Origin: Epiperipatus broadwayi
Lineage: Eukaryota; Onychophora; Udeonychophora; Euonychophora; Peripatidae
NCBI GenBank assembly: GCA_028023455.1
Contig: JAQFVV010013315.1
Coordinates: forward strand, 95,641-159,640
DNA: 64,000 nucleotides
Reading direction: 5' to 3'
The notes below the pieces were generated by a model. The model had not been told where the DNA came from and searched no databases. It saw only the letters and a program-made list of their open reading frames with translations. Numbering within the stretch: position 1 is the stretch's first letter; each line of letters begins with the position of its first letter. The position numbers were made by a program, and so were the translations under genes. Shown here piece by piece: positions 25,095-36,130 of this stretch.

Positions 25095-25183
25095 GTCTTG
25101 GATTAGCTAATAAAGTAAAAGGTAGCTGCTGGAGGGTTGCATTACATTTTAAGATCGAGGTGCAGTGCTCTCAGATCCAAAAC

Positions 25184-25225
25184 TCCTCACTGGTGAAAGC
25201 CACAAGCTAGAAACTAGTCTGGGGA
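25184..25225 (+). ncRNA. hammerhead ribozyme motif, core damaged
   Basis: Stem I TCCTCA/TGGGGA, GAAA and CTAGTC are intact, but the core reads CTGGTGA, replacing the invariant A6, and stem II has mismatches. It is most likely inactive. Confidence 0.55.
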
Positions 25226-25339
25226 TATTGTATGAGTAGGCACTAAATAGGAATTTTATGCACAAACCTTCCTGCATCCATTGATTACTCTGGCTTACAC
25301 TGAGTTACACTACTGTATGGAGAATTTTGCCTCTGTATA

Positions 25340-28010
25340 AATATAAATTAAACAGAAAAAACAATAAGAATAAAGTTGCATTTTATAAAATAGTTAATGT
25401 AGACTTAACTTAGAGAGAATTTTTTTAAAAAAATTTCTCTAAATTAAATGTTTTTTTAGTCTTTATGTAGGTAACAGAAGTGATGATTTTATGTAAGGCA
25501 TTAGATCATGGTTGAAAGTTGTAGAAAACTTATGATATTTAAGTCTTTCAGCCTTTTTTGTTTGCCTTTTGAAAAAAGTAATTTGAAAGCTTTGATAATA
25601 AACTCTTTCTTACTGCATTCCTTCAATCTTTCTTTTCTTTGTCAATAAATAATCTGCTTTCAGAAATAGTGTTTAGAAATGCAAATCTACCCTAAAAATT
25701 TCTGCAAAAAATCATAACTATTGATTTTATATAATGTGTTAAATTGGGAAAATTTTTAATCCTACTTGTATGTGTTGGTGTCATTATTTTCTAATTTTAT
25801 TCAACTTTAATGTAATATTTTTTTGAATTTTAACAACACTCTCTCTATATATTGTATGGAAGAAGTGATAGAAATAAATATTTTTTTTTGTAAGCCCTGC
25901 CAAAAAGGTGTGGGTAAGCAGAGTGAGCTCTGTGGTGTTAGACACCAAAGATTATAATTGGTAAATAAAAACAAAACAAAAAGAATAATATTTAACATTT
26001 TAAAATTTTATTAGGCCAAGTTGTTTACAATGAACAATATTTCATGAGGCATACTGCTTGTAAAGGTTACCCTTATTTGATGTAAAGAAATATGAGAATT
26101 TTTGGAAATTTCAAGAATATAAAGTGTAGTTATGCATAATTGATTTAAGTAAACTTGCTAGAGTTTTTTAAGTAAATTTACAAAAATTTTACAATTATTC
26201 AAGTCTATATGCTCTCAATTACAATACTGATGATGAATCAAATAATTTGACAAATTCACCTCTATTGAGAAAAGTAATTTGATTTGAAGGAATAGAGCAA
26301 CAACAGAAGAATCGTATGCATTAATAGTTAATAATGATTTTGGATTTTATGTACTACATGAGAATGGTGGAAAGTTTAATTTTTATGAAAGAAAAATAGT
26401 ATGACTATATGAGATTAAGAAATAATAAACTCTAAACATTTATGTGCTTTTATTGTTTGGGAATTCATAAGAAATTTAAATTATGGAAATTGCCAGAACT
26501 GCAAACCTAAGACCTTACATTTTATTGCCTGACACCCTATCTCTGTCCTAAACCATGCACACACACACACACCTGAATCTATGGTCTAACTATTATGCTT
26601 TATTAACCCACATTTGGAAAAATATTTTAATAAAAGAAATATAAAATTATTTATTTTATGTGAGTGCTTATGTGATAGAATGCCATCATCAATCATGTTT
26701 CAATCATTCTTTTATTTTGTTTACTCAGCACTTAGTCATGGGTTTGCTCTCTCCCTCTTTCTTTTGATTTATTATAACCACATTTTTGTCATAATTTCTT
26801 GTTTTTATTTTTTTGTAAAATTACTATTGTTTAGTGTCTTATTGCATACACATTTTTCAATTAAATTCTATTATAGGTGTATGTACATATATTAATTATA
26901 TATATTATTTTGCTATTATCCATAAGAACCAGTTACAGTTGGGACATAGATCACTATTGTGTGTGGGAGTATTTATATATATATTAAAATTAGATATGAG
27001 AATATTATAAGTAAATAAGTAATCTTAATACAGATATAAAACATGATGTTCATCTTATGATTATAAAAATAAAGTTGTATATAAAAAGATAAAAGTTGAA
27101 GTGAATCTAAAACCTGAGAGTTTAAAAATAAAGTCAATCCTTAGAAGTTGTATGGCAGAAATATCATATGGAAACCAAGATAGGTCAATCTTATAGATAA
27201 TAAAAGTGAAATGAGGCTACAACATCCTAGAATGTAAAAGCAAATCAGTAATTCTATATCATATGGTAAGAAAATAAAAGAAATAAAAACTTTACCTATG
27301 ACAACACCATATCATGTATAGAGTGAAAATTCTTATAGGAATATTTTGTGATGCAATAATATGCTTTAACAGAAAATAATAATAGGACTTAATGTAAAAA
27401 AAAATGAAGAGATGAATTTTCTAGTTAAATATTATAAAAATAGGATAGTATTTAACTCAATAGATTGTAATAATTAAAAATTACATCCATAGAAAAACTG
27501 GGAAAAAATCTGAAAAACGTAAATGTAAAAGCAGTAGGAACTATAGAAATGAAAATAAGATTCAAAAATGAAATTATAAAGAGAAAATGAAAATCAAAGC
27601 ATCAACATGATTGTAATAAAAGCTTCTGTGCAGATATTGAAAATTTCAGATAGTATTCAACATGATGTAAGATTTACACTATATACTAATATACACAGTT
27701 TAGTTATTTTTAAGTCACCTGTATCTAAATACAATTTAATTTCAAAATTCTGTATATTAAGATATTAAGGAAAGTACAGATATGAAAACTGCACAATGAT
27801 AAATTGAAAGAGAAGGAGAGAAAAACATGTATGCATAAATTTACTGTTATCAAATCTAGGTATGTTCATATATGAATATGCTTAATTCTTTTTCATTTTT
27901 CTTTTGATGAAAATTGATGTTAATGAACTGCAAAAGATATATTGTTTTTTATTATATTTATATACTGAACTATTTCCACCATCTAATATTAAATATTGAA
28001 TGTCTTTAGA
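25340..28010. other. AT-rich non-coding stretch
   Basis: No gene recognised. There is a short CA run near 26560 and several open frames under 95 codons with hydrophobic low-complexity translation, typical of chance frames in T-rich DNA. Confidence 0.4.
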
Positions 28011-28014
28011 TTCT

Positions 28015-28350
28015 CCCTTTGACTGAATGATCCAATTGGTTAGAAAATTACCTTAAAAATCAATATCCAAGAATCTAAAGGTCCAGATTCAATTCCCATG
28101 CTAGTACTGTCACTAGTCATCCAGTGTAATGGTCAGATTTGTACATTCATGTAACAAAATCCAGATCCCAGGCAAAGTACACCAAAGCTGACCGAAATGA
28201 GATGGTGAGTTCTCGAAACTAACCAAACGTTAACTCATTTTCCAGTACTCCATGATCTAACATTTTATGAATGACCTTTCTAAGGTTAGACATGGGTCTC
28301 AATTTCTTCTGTGAGCTGGCTCCAAATAGAAAGAAACATGAGACTCAATG
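28015..28350 (+). mobile_element. probable tRNA-derived SINE
   Basis: The first 75 nt are tRNA-like: an A-box-like TGATCCAATTGGTTAGAA at about 28028, an anticodon-arm-like region, and a B-box-like AGATTCAATTCCCATG at about 28084. A non-tRNA body follows (CCAGTGTAATGGTCAG, then GACATGGGTCTCAATTTC). This order of parts is typical of tRNA-headed SINEs. The copy is diverged from any functional tRNA and I could not identify a TSD. Confidence 0.45.
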
Positions 28351-28790
28351 GCAATTAACAATTAACTGAAGATTTAAAATAAACTCTTAACATGCTAGTT
28401 ATTTAATTATAACAATGCATATTCAACATATAAAATCTTTAAGGAATTGTAATAACATAATATGATTTGGATTGAATAGGACTATGAGTAAGAAAGATAT
28501 AAAACAACTTTATATATAAACAGGTTTATTAAAACAAGAACATGAAATGAAGTAAAAAATGACCAGAATTATATAATGTTAAGCATATGTGATCAATGCA
28601 CACATGCATTTACATGGGTGAGACTATTATCAATACAGCTGTCTCATTTTAACATATTAAAATAGGTGTATGTGTGGTTAATAAATCATGCCTATAATCA
28701 TTTAATATGCTCATCCTATTATACATGGTTTGTTAATGTTATAAGATAATAGCCTAGCCAGATGATGACTACATACAGCTCTGAGATGGT

Positions 28791-28796
<6 letters not shown>

Positions 28797-28833
<37 letters not shown>
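28797..28833. repeat. (TA)n microsatellite
   Basis: Uninterrupted TA run of about 36 bp. Confidence 0.95.
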
Positions 28834-28835
<2 letters not shown>

Positions 28836-29034
28836 CAAGGTGAGTGAATAAATAAGCTCAAGATAGTTCAGATGCAACCTGGTTAGCAAGATTTGAATTT
28901 AAGTCTAATGCTGAATAGTTAATTAATAAGAAGGAAAAGAACTGGTTACCTTTAATTTCACACACACATATATATATACTATGGCTTTGAATAAAATACT
29001 AAGAAATAAGTCTGCAGTGTGAATGAGTTATATA

Positions 29035-29097
29035 GGTATTCTCACATATATATATATGTGTGTGTGAACAAATGACTGATGACATCAGTTTATATGT
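29035..29097. repeat. dispersed repeat, inverted relative to 36056-36120
   Basis: The stretch from TATTCTCACATATATATA through AACAAATGACTGATG to CATCAGTTTATATG recurs in inverted orientation at about 36063-36125. It is a short shared repeat that sits next to TA/CA microsatellite in both places. Confidence 0.6.
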
Positions 29098-29268
29098 ATT
29101 ACAGCACTTATATTTTACATTATCACTATCTCATACTAGCACATAATTGTTATTAAACATGGCAAAACTTTCTCCATACAGTAGTGCCACCCTTTGCCAA
29201 TCAGTGTACTCAATGGATGCCAGAAAGTTTGTGCATAAAATCCCTATCTAGTGCCTACTCATCCAATA

Positions 29269-29310
29269 TCCCCAGACTAGTTTCTGGCTTGTGGCCATCA
29301 TCAGTGAGGA
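29269..29310 (-). ncRNA. type I hammerhead ribozyme, intact core
   Basis: Minus-strand reading: stem I TCCTCA with TGGGGA (six pairs, one G-U), core CTGATGA, stem II TGGC/GCCA around a CACAA loop, GAAA, then the short stem III as ACTAGT and cleavage-site C. All invariant positions are present. The two-pair stem III is like the small type I hammerheads of animal retrozymes, which tend to act as dimers. Predicted cleavage lies between 29275 and 29274 on the minus strand. Confidence 0.85.
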
Positions 29311-29725
29311 GCCCTGGATCTGAGAGCACTACACCTAGATCTTAGGATCTAATGCAACTCTCCAGCAACCACCTTTTATCTCTATTTAACTACAAAACTA
29401 TGAGAGATGAAATTGAAAACACAATAATATTTTCAATCTAAGCTCAATAGCTTATATAGTCATATGGGTCTGAACTCAATTCAGTACCCATACATTTTGG
29501 TGGCTTTGGCTCTTTAACAACTATAGCCACCATTATCCTATTAGGCAGAATTGGTGTTAAACCACTAAACATCACATGATCACTATCTCATACTAGCACA
29601 TAATTGCGATTAAACAAGGCAAAACTCTTTCCATACAGTAGTGCCACCCTGTGCCGATCAGAGTAATCAATGGATGCCAGAAGGCTTGTGCATAAAATCC
29701 CTATCTAGTGCCTACTCATCCCATA

Positions 29726-29767
29726 TCCCCAGACTAGTTTCTGGTTTGTGGCCATCATCAGTGAGGA
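29726..29767 (-). ncRNA. type I hammerhead ribozyme, intact core
   Basis: Same as the copy 457 bp to its left except for one base in stem II (ACCA in place of GCCA, leaving three pairs). Core CTGATGA, GAAA, CTAGTC and stem I are intact. Together the two would cut out a 457-nt RNA from a minus-strand transcript. Confidence 0.8.
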
Positions 29768-30132
29768 GCCCTGGATCTGAGAGCACTGCAACTAGATCTT
29801 AGGATCTAATGCAACTCTACAGCAACCACCTTTTATCTCCATTTAACTATAAAACTATCAGAATGAAATTGAAAACACAATAATATTTTCAATCTAAGCT
29901 CAATAGCTTATATAGTCATATGGGTCTGAATTCAATTCAGTACCAAAATGTATGGGTACTGAATTGAGTTCAGACCCATATGACTGTATAAGCTATTGAG
30001 CTTAGATTGAAAATATTATTGTGTTTTCCAATTTCATTCTCATAGTTTTGTAGTTAAATGGAGATAAAAGGTGTTTGCTGGAGATTTGCATTAGATCCTA
30101 AGATCTAGGTGCAGTGTTCTCAGATCCAGGGA

Positions 30133-30174
30133 TCCTCACTGATGATGGCCACAAGCCAGAAACTAGTCTGGGGA
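30133..30174 (+). ncRNA. type I hammerhead ribozyme, intact core, inverted unit
   Basis: Plus-strand counterpart in the inverted unit: stem I 30133-30138 with 30169-30174, core CTGATGA 30139-30145, stem II TGGC/GCCA 30146-30158, GAAA 30159-30162, CTAGTC 30163-30168. All invariant bases are present. Predicted cleavage follows C30168. A transcript of either strand of this locus would therefore contain at least one complete hammerhead. Confidence 0.85.
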
Positions 30175-30339
30175 TAGGCACTAGAAAGGGATTTTATGCA
30201 CAAGCCTTCTAGCATCCATTGATTATTCTGATTGGCACAAGGTGGCACTACTGTATGGAGAGAGTTTTGCACTTATATTTTATTTTAAAATAATATAGTT
30301 TGTATTATAGATTTTATTTTGTTAAAAAGGGTTGATTTG

Positions 30340-30477
30340 TTATTTTACTTTTGAAATTGCATGTATATGCTCGATGCTTTGTAACCAGATGGTTTGCTGC
30401 AATCAATATACAAACAGATAAGTTCAGGAACATAGATAGGCTCTATAAACATGGTCTGGATCCTCATATTCCAGTTC
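30340..30477. other. unrecognised stretch before tandem repeat
   Basis: A 62-codon plus-strand frame (30351-30539) begins here and runs into the first unit of the tandem repeat below. Its translation (for example DKFRNIDRLYKHGLDPHIPV) is unusually balanced for this AT-rich region and may be a relic of a coding element, but I match it to nothing. Confidence 0.3.
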
Positions 30478-30772
30478 TAATAAAGATAGCCATACCCAAA
30501 CTAAAGAATGGGGAGGTCAGTCACCATGAACCCATTTAAAAAGGAGCAGCAAAATGCAAACATACGGATGTGTACTTTGTAAAGTCACACTCACAATGCA
30601 CAAGCAAAATACCAATATGTATACATATAATAAAGATAGCCATACCCAAACTAAAGAATGGGTAGGTCAGTCATCATGAACCCATTTAAAAAGGAGCAGC
30701 AAAATGCAAACATACGGATGTAAGTCACACTCACAATACACAAGCAAAATACCAATATGTATACATATAATT
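30478..30772. repeat. tandem duplication, 150-bp unit, two copies
   Basis: The block starting AATAAAGATAGCCATACCC at 30478 recurs at 30628. The copies are nearly identical; the second lacks a short stretch (GTACTTTGTAA region) before GTCACACTCACAAT. Both end with AATATGTATACATATAA. The high identity suggests a recent duplication. Confidence 0.92.
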
Positions 30773-30999
30773 AATTAATTGCACCTAAAACAGGTAGCTT
30801 CTATCTGCTAAACCAGCACAACCAGTTCTTAAACTGGCATTATAATTATACTAACAAAAAGGGCTTAAATTAAATTATAACCTAAGTTAAAATACTGAAT
30901 CTGGATATATATATATATATGTTAATTCTAATGTTTTCATGGATAAAAGATGTCATATTATTATTACTATTTGTGGGATATTCCGTGTAGTGAAAATGC

Positions 31000-31050
31000 T
31001 AAATGCTGACATTTCAGTACAATATCAAGTACCTTCCTCAGAGCGTCCTC
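31000..31050 (-). other. decayed hammerhead-like motif
   Basis: On the minus strand: GCT, core CTGAGGA (fits CUGANGA), a 19-nt stem II with AG and GTAC paired to GTAC and CT around one bulged base, GAAA, then TGTC and AGC. Stem I is only about three pairs and stem III is collapsed to nothing useful, so activity is doubtful. It differs in sequence from the 29-kb family and may mark another hammerhead element. Confidence 0.35.
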
Positions 31051-31700
31051 TTGCTCAAATCATATATATATATAATCATAATTAAAGAGAGAACCTATAT
31101 TTGTTAGGCATTAATAAACATTAACAAATATACTTTAATATCACCTCTAGATATCTCATCACACACTAACAAATATCAAAAAGTCATAAGTTATAATAAC
31201 TGACTAAGCAAACCCTCTTGAAATGGTAATGCAATTTATAAAATCAATAATACAACGATAATAATGAAAATGTAATGATCGGTTATCTATTAATATAGGA
31301 TTTCTAAACAGCAATTCAATATGCAAAGTAGCATTCTTAAAATATTTAAAATAGAGATTTTAATTATCTCTGTTGAAAGTTCATTAATAATTAGTATTTG
31401 CTGTTTCGACAGATTGACATATTATAATATATATATATATATAATAAATTCAGATAAAATAGTTAAAACAATAAATATAGACATGACTGCAGTTTTAAGA
31501 AATTGAAGTCATAACTGATAGCAGTTATTTATAGATTAGAAGAATAAATTATTTTACATTATAAAGATAAATTCAGGCAAGGTTTACATAGTTTTACTTT
31601 ATAAATGATTTAATTTAACAGAGTTTTAAGAAATAAGATTGAACATTCATTATTTTAAATAAGCTTGCTTACTATTAAAATTACAGATTTAAAGATTAAT

Positions 31701-32045
31701 TTATAGAACTCTGCAGTCTTTGAAAAGAACATTACCAATCTTCTTGGTTGTAGCTTGTAATGCAGGTATATTAGTTGGTTGGGGTAATGGCAGTCTTTTC
31801 TGGCTTGGCGTTTTGGATTAAGATGCCTTTTTCTTGTGGTAGGCTGCTGGAAGTTTTCCCATCTCTGTAATGATGATCATGCCATTAGGCATGTAAAACT
31901 GGACTAGATATTGCCATCTTCTTTCAGAGAAACAGCAAATCTGTTGCTTCTTAGCCAGACATATCATAGTGAAAAACTGCCATGGATTGTGGCAGCGATG
32001 CTTCTTAAAATTATTGAATAGAATATTTACAGCAAGAAATATGGC
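31701..32045 (-). pseudogene. unrecognised decayed reading frame, one internal stop
   Basis: On the minus strand 115 codons are open except for a single TAA at 31820-31818. The translation is compositionally protein-like, unlike the low-complexity chance frames around it: it begins near AIFLAVNILFNNFKKHRC, continues with NPWQFFTMICLAKKQQICC, MPNGMIIITEMGKLPAAYHK and, after the stop, TPSQKRLPLPQPTNIPALQ. There is no obvious start codon or splice site. The DNA here is clearly less AT-rich than its surroundings. I recognise no family; an eroded exon or transposon gene is possible. Confidence 0.4.
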
Positions 32046-33989
32046 CTATTTATATGATTCAAAGATTAGAACACTTTGCTGTCAACAAGACTATTTATTT
32101 CTTGAGAATCAATTAGCACCCCTCTGAAATTTTATAACTTAATTTATTTAAACCTCCCTCTTAATTTTTAACAGGATGTTTTTAACTAAACATTGCCATT
32201 TTAAATCCTAATGACTTTGCAATCACTTCAATTCAGTAAATCCTATTTACAAAAACTATGTATTTTTGGAAAATATTATTACTTAGTAACAATGTAAATT
32301 ACTTCATCCAGCTATATTAAATAGATGTGCCCAGCATGGCTTTTGTTTAAAACTTATTTAAGGTTAAAATTAAGAATCGTTAGAATTTTTAAACATTATT
32401 AGTCTTTATATAACATGGTCATGTGTAGACCATGCCCATATATATGCAATTTCAAATGTAAAATAACAAATTGACTCTTCTTTTTAACAAAATAAAATTT
32501 ATAATACAAAATATATTATTTTAAAATAAAATATACATGCTGTAATATATATATATTGTAACTAACCGCTCGCCCCTTCAACTACTCATTGTGCCGAACC
32601 CGTTGCGGCACTCAAAATTGTAACCGTAAATTGTGTGGTCCCAACTACAGAAACGCAAATGCACTAAGAATCCTAACTTCTATCACTGATCAATCCCTGT
32701 TGCACATTATCAGCTATTAAGAGCTGTATCCAAAAGCATATCATGCTATCTATTTTATGCACGAAAGACCACAATCAACATCTGGGGCAACTTACCACAG
32801 ACCAAACTAATGATCTAACCTAAACTTTTTATGATTTAATTTGATCGCAGCCAGGGTGTACCACGAAGAACTACCATAGTATTATGATAAAATACTTTAA
32901 TCAAATTATAAGTGTAATGTTATTATTTTTTAAACCTTAATTTGCGATTTTTTATTGTATGAGACCCGATGGCCGACCATGTACAAGATGGCATAATTTG
33001 TGGAATTACATAAGATTATGAAATTTTAAACCATCTATATGATTTCTAATACAGATGCTAGTCCAGGTAAAGCTTTGCAATAAATAAACATAAATACTTG
33101 GGTTCTTTTATAGTTTACTATATTACTGAGACTCTTATTATATTGATGAATGACAATTTAAAAACGTTAAGTAAATATATTTAATCGTTTCATTATTTGG
33201 TAAATCTGTTTACAAGTTTAATAATCAATTTGTATGGTATACTAGAATCAACTACGCAAAGCCAAAATGATGGAAAAGGTAAATGGGATTTTATTGTACC
33301 CTACACATCATAAATTACCAAAGACGAAAGCATCTAAATGTTTTCTCAAAATATCAATAAACTCTTATATCATGTTGACGATAGTATGTACTTCAATGTA
33401 TGCTCTATCCAAGGTTTATGATTTCTGATTTTAAGAATGACACATAGCAACGGCACAGTAAGTTTAATTATAAATCAACGTTTATTTACAAATTTATGAA
33501 TAATAAATAATTAATTCCAATGTTATAATTAAAAAACATAAATAAACAAATAAAATAAATAAATTATAATTCCATCGACTTTCTTCACTAACATATCATA
33601 GGTACGGTTTTAAAAACCTAATCATACCTTATTTCAATTTGATATAATGAATCTTGAGCAAATTATACTAAATTCAACATCAACTCATGAAGTATTTAAC
33701 ATCATTTCCAGATTCAATAAATCCATACCGCAAACTTATAATAATATAATAAATAATATTATGTCTGTAGGATTTAGCTACAATGCAATCATTTAATAAA
33801 ATGATAATTTAAACTTACATTCCGGTAAATAATAATCAACCAACAGTTAATTATTATGAAGTAACTTGAATAGAATGTCCTGCTACAAGTTGATGATCTA
33901 ACTTATGAATTATGCTTACAAATGGAAGAAGATGATTTAGCAGATTAATTAAAATACTTTGCCCAACTTATATCTATGAAGTAAAACAT

Positions 33990-34182
33990 ATTCCTGTGGA
34001 TGCGTTCATCTACACATAGGAATTAAATAATACTAAACGCTTTGTGGATTGATACACCATCATAAAGTAATACGTATAATTACACAATTCCGCGGATTAA
34101 CCACCAGCGCTGGAATGAGTGTAAAATACAAAAATGGCAATTAAATAATCTGCGGATTAACCACCGGCACAGATTAATGCCT
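33990..34182. repeat. degenerate tandem repeat, about 50-58-bp unit
   Basis: Four units share a core like GCGGATTAACCACC: at about 33996 (GTGGATGCGTTCATC), 34044 (GTGGATTGATACACC), 34092 (GCGGATTAACCACC) and 34151 (GCGGATTAACCACC). The last two are followed by AGCGCTGG and GGCACAG. They lie inside the 3.5-kb TA-bounded element. Confidence 0.6.
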
Positions 34183-34621
34183 TTCAACATTATAAAACAA
34201 CATTATTATTTACTTCACATTAAAGTGCAAAATCATCCTCCTCAGTTATTCTGATCATTCAGAAAACACTAACACTCTAGCAAATGTGGGTTTTTGCATA
34301 ATAAAATGTTACACTAATCAGGACAACTAATGTACTAACTTATCTTTCTTAAGATAAAACATGTGTAATATAATATAAGTAATATTAGTATAGGAATATA
34401 AATCTGGAAAGACTAACAAAATACCTCATAAAGATTAATACATCTCATGAATTCATTTAGTACTTTTCAAGCTTTTTCGCAAGCGCTATTCTCTTGAATA
34501 AATATTTTATTCAACCCCTATCAATTTAAACTTAATAAGATATAACTTATGAACTTCACATGCAAGTTCATATAACGATAAAATTAAAGTAATGAATTAT
34601 TCATCAAATACATAAAATCTA

Positions 34622-34730
34622 ATGGGTGTGTGTGTGATATAAATTAAATGTATAGCATTTTAAAGTTCAATATATGAATTTTAGCAGGTGTGTGTGTCAC
34701 AAATTAGATTGTAGAGCATTTTATAACTAC
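34622..34730. repeat. two-copy tandem repeat with GT run
   Basis: Two units of about 64 bp, each with GGTGTGTGTGT, then AAATTA, then TAGAGCATTTTA-type sequence, begin near 34624 and 34687. Confidence 0.6.
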
Positions 34731-36041
34731 AAATACGATCCGTGAAATCCATGTACGATGTGTCGAACAATAAATGGTTGAAGTAATAGCTATAATTATG
34801 GTTGAATTCCATACATGTAATTTTATCCATTTGTGTTAGTTATTATAATCACTATTAGATTAACGATTTTACGTGGCTCCATAAACAAGAAACAATTTTA
34901 AAAATATGACTCGCAGAACTTAAATGAAAATGTTTTTCAAAAGTTATTAATTTCTACATTTCTCTATTAAAAATGTTCCAAGTTTATTACATCCATGCTA
35001 AATATTTATTTATCCACGCTTAAATCTAGGAATAACAATTACAGCAATTAATTTAATCATTCCAAACTGATGATAAAATTAGAAAATAGCTTTGATAAAT
35101 TATTTGAAGACTGTTTATTATCCAAATGGCAAACCATTAACTAGCAAATATATCACTGGCATTATAAAGTTAAATATCAATCAATATTATATTTTTATTA
35201 AAATTAGAAATGGAAATATTAAACTAGGTTGATAACTTTAACATTTTACTTTAATTTAAACTTCTTCTTTTTTAAAAAACAAATTTTCATATTTATAAAA
35301 CTTCTGTAATTAAAATACTTATTTAAATTTTCCAAATTGTAGAACAATAAATATTTTAAAACATACCAAATTCTTGCAATTAATTCTTTTAAATTGGGAA
35401 GCTCCGACATTTTAAATGTAATATTGGGAAATTATTACCGGTGATTTGATCCACTTGGCCAGCCGACTTGAACAGACTTTTTAAATTTAGCAATTCATCT
35501 TAATTAAATACCACTAGGTTATTCTTGCGTTTATAGCAAATTTTGTGGTAATCCGTTTACTTGTTAACTATTTTAAAATAAGCTTATCAAATTTATACCA
35601 TTTGCCTTTACCATTTTCTTTTCTTTCTTCCTCCAAAAGCAAACTAACAGACGATCTCTTCTTAAATTCGCGCTCTTTTCTTTTATTACATTGAGACGCA
35701 TACGTAATTACTGTATTTATTTTTAATAATTAATTTTAATTGAACAAATGGTTTTTTAATTCAATGGAAATAATAATTTAAGATCATTTTAAACAAATAA
35801 AAATAAAATATTATTACTTATAATATTTTACCAAATTTTAATGTGTTGTAAAAAATTTTAAAAAGTTAAACATTATGATATGAGTTAGTATATGGGAAGA
35901 AGCAAATTTAAATTTATTAAAATAATATAAGAAAGTAATCTGTTCAAAGTGCAATCAAGCCAATCAAATCACCAAAAAAAGAAAGGGAAATTTTTATACT
36001 AGTTACATCAATTAATATATTTTATACTAAAATATATGGTT

Positions 36042-36045
<4 letters not shown>

Positions 36046-36079
<34 letters not shown>

Positions 36080-36130
36080 TGTTATCACAGTCATTTGTCC
36101 ACATATATATGTGAAAGGATGCCTATATAT
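36046..36130. repeat. TA tract plus dispersed repeat
   Basis: A TA run at 36044-36074 is followed by AAACTGATGTTATCACAG and TCATTTGTCCACATATA, the inverted counterpart of 29035-29097. Confidence 0.65.

Larger units (their letters stand above)
24890..25335. mobile_element. palindromic hammerhead-ribozyme retroelement, copy B
   Basis: Same family and layout as 17206-17703: a left-end piece with AACATCACGTGATCATC, then two inverted arms with CCCCAGACTAGTTTCTTG and its counterpart, a shortened centre near 25100-25135, and a right end in GGAGAATTTTGCC. No convincing TSD. Both arms carry a hammerhead motif, each with a different lesion. Confidence 0.8.
29118..30268. mobile_element. multimeric hammerhead-ribozyme retroelement (retrozyme-like array)
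   Basis: One 1151-bp insertion flanked by a perfect 14-bp duplication, GCACTTATATTTTA, at 29104-29117 and 30269-30282. It contains a first monomer, then a second monomer in the same orientation starting near 29570, and then an inverted copy from about 29950. The first two hammerheads, both on the minus strand, are exactly 457 bp apart, which defines a 457-bp monomer. The centre of the second part is a perfect inversion point around CAGTACCA and GGTACTG at about 29938-29960. There is no open frame. In known retrozymes, tandem hammerheads release monomer RNA that is circularised and copied by another element's reverse transcriptase; the layout and the TSD fit that scheme, but the inverted third unit is unusual. 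Confidence 0.9.
32556..36045. repeat. TA-bounded large non-coding element with short inverted ends (about 3.5 kb)
   Basis: The left edge is a TA tract followed by TTGTAACTA and the right edge is TGGTTACAA followed by a TA tract, so the two ends are inverted copies at eight of nine positions. The interior begins with an unusually GC-rich block (CCGCTCGCCCC, CCGAACCCGTTGCGG) then becomes AT-rich. It holds its own tandem repeats (separate entries). There is no useful open frame. The TTNTAAC start after a TA tract resembles the starts at 17817 and 63850. It could be a non-autonomous DNA transposon that targets or carries TA repeats; only one copy is in the window, so the borders are inferred. Confidence 0.5.
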
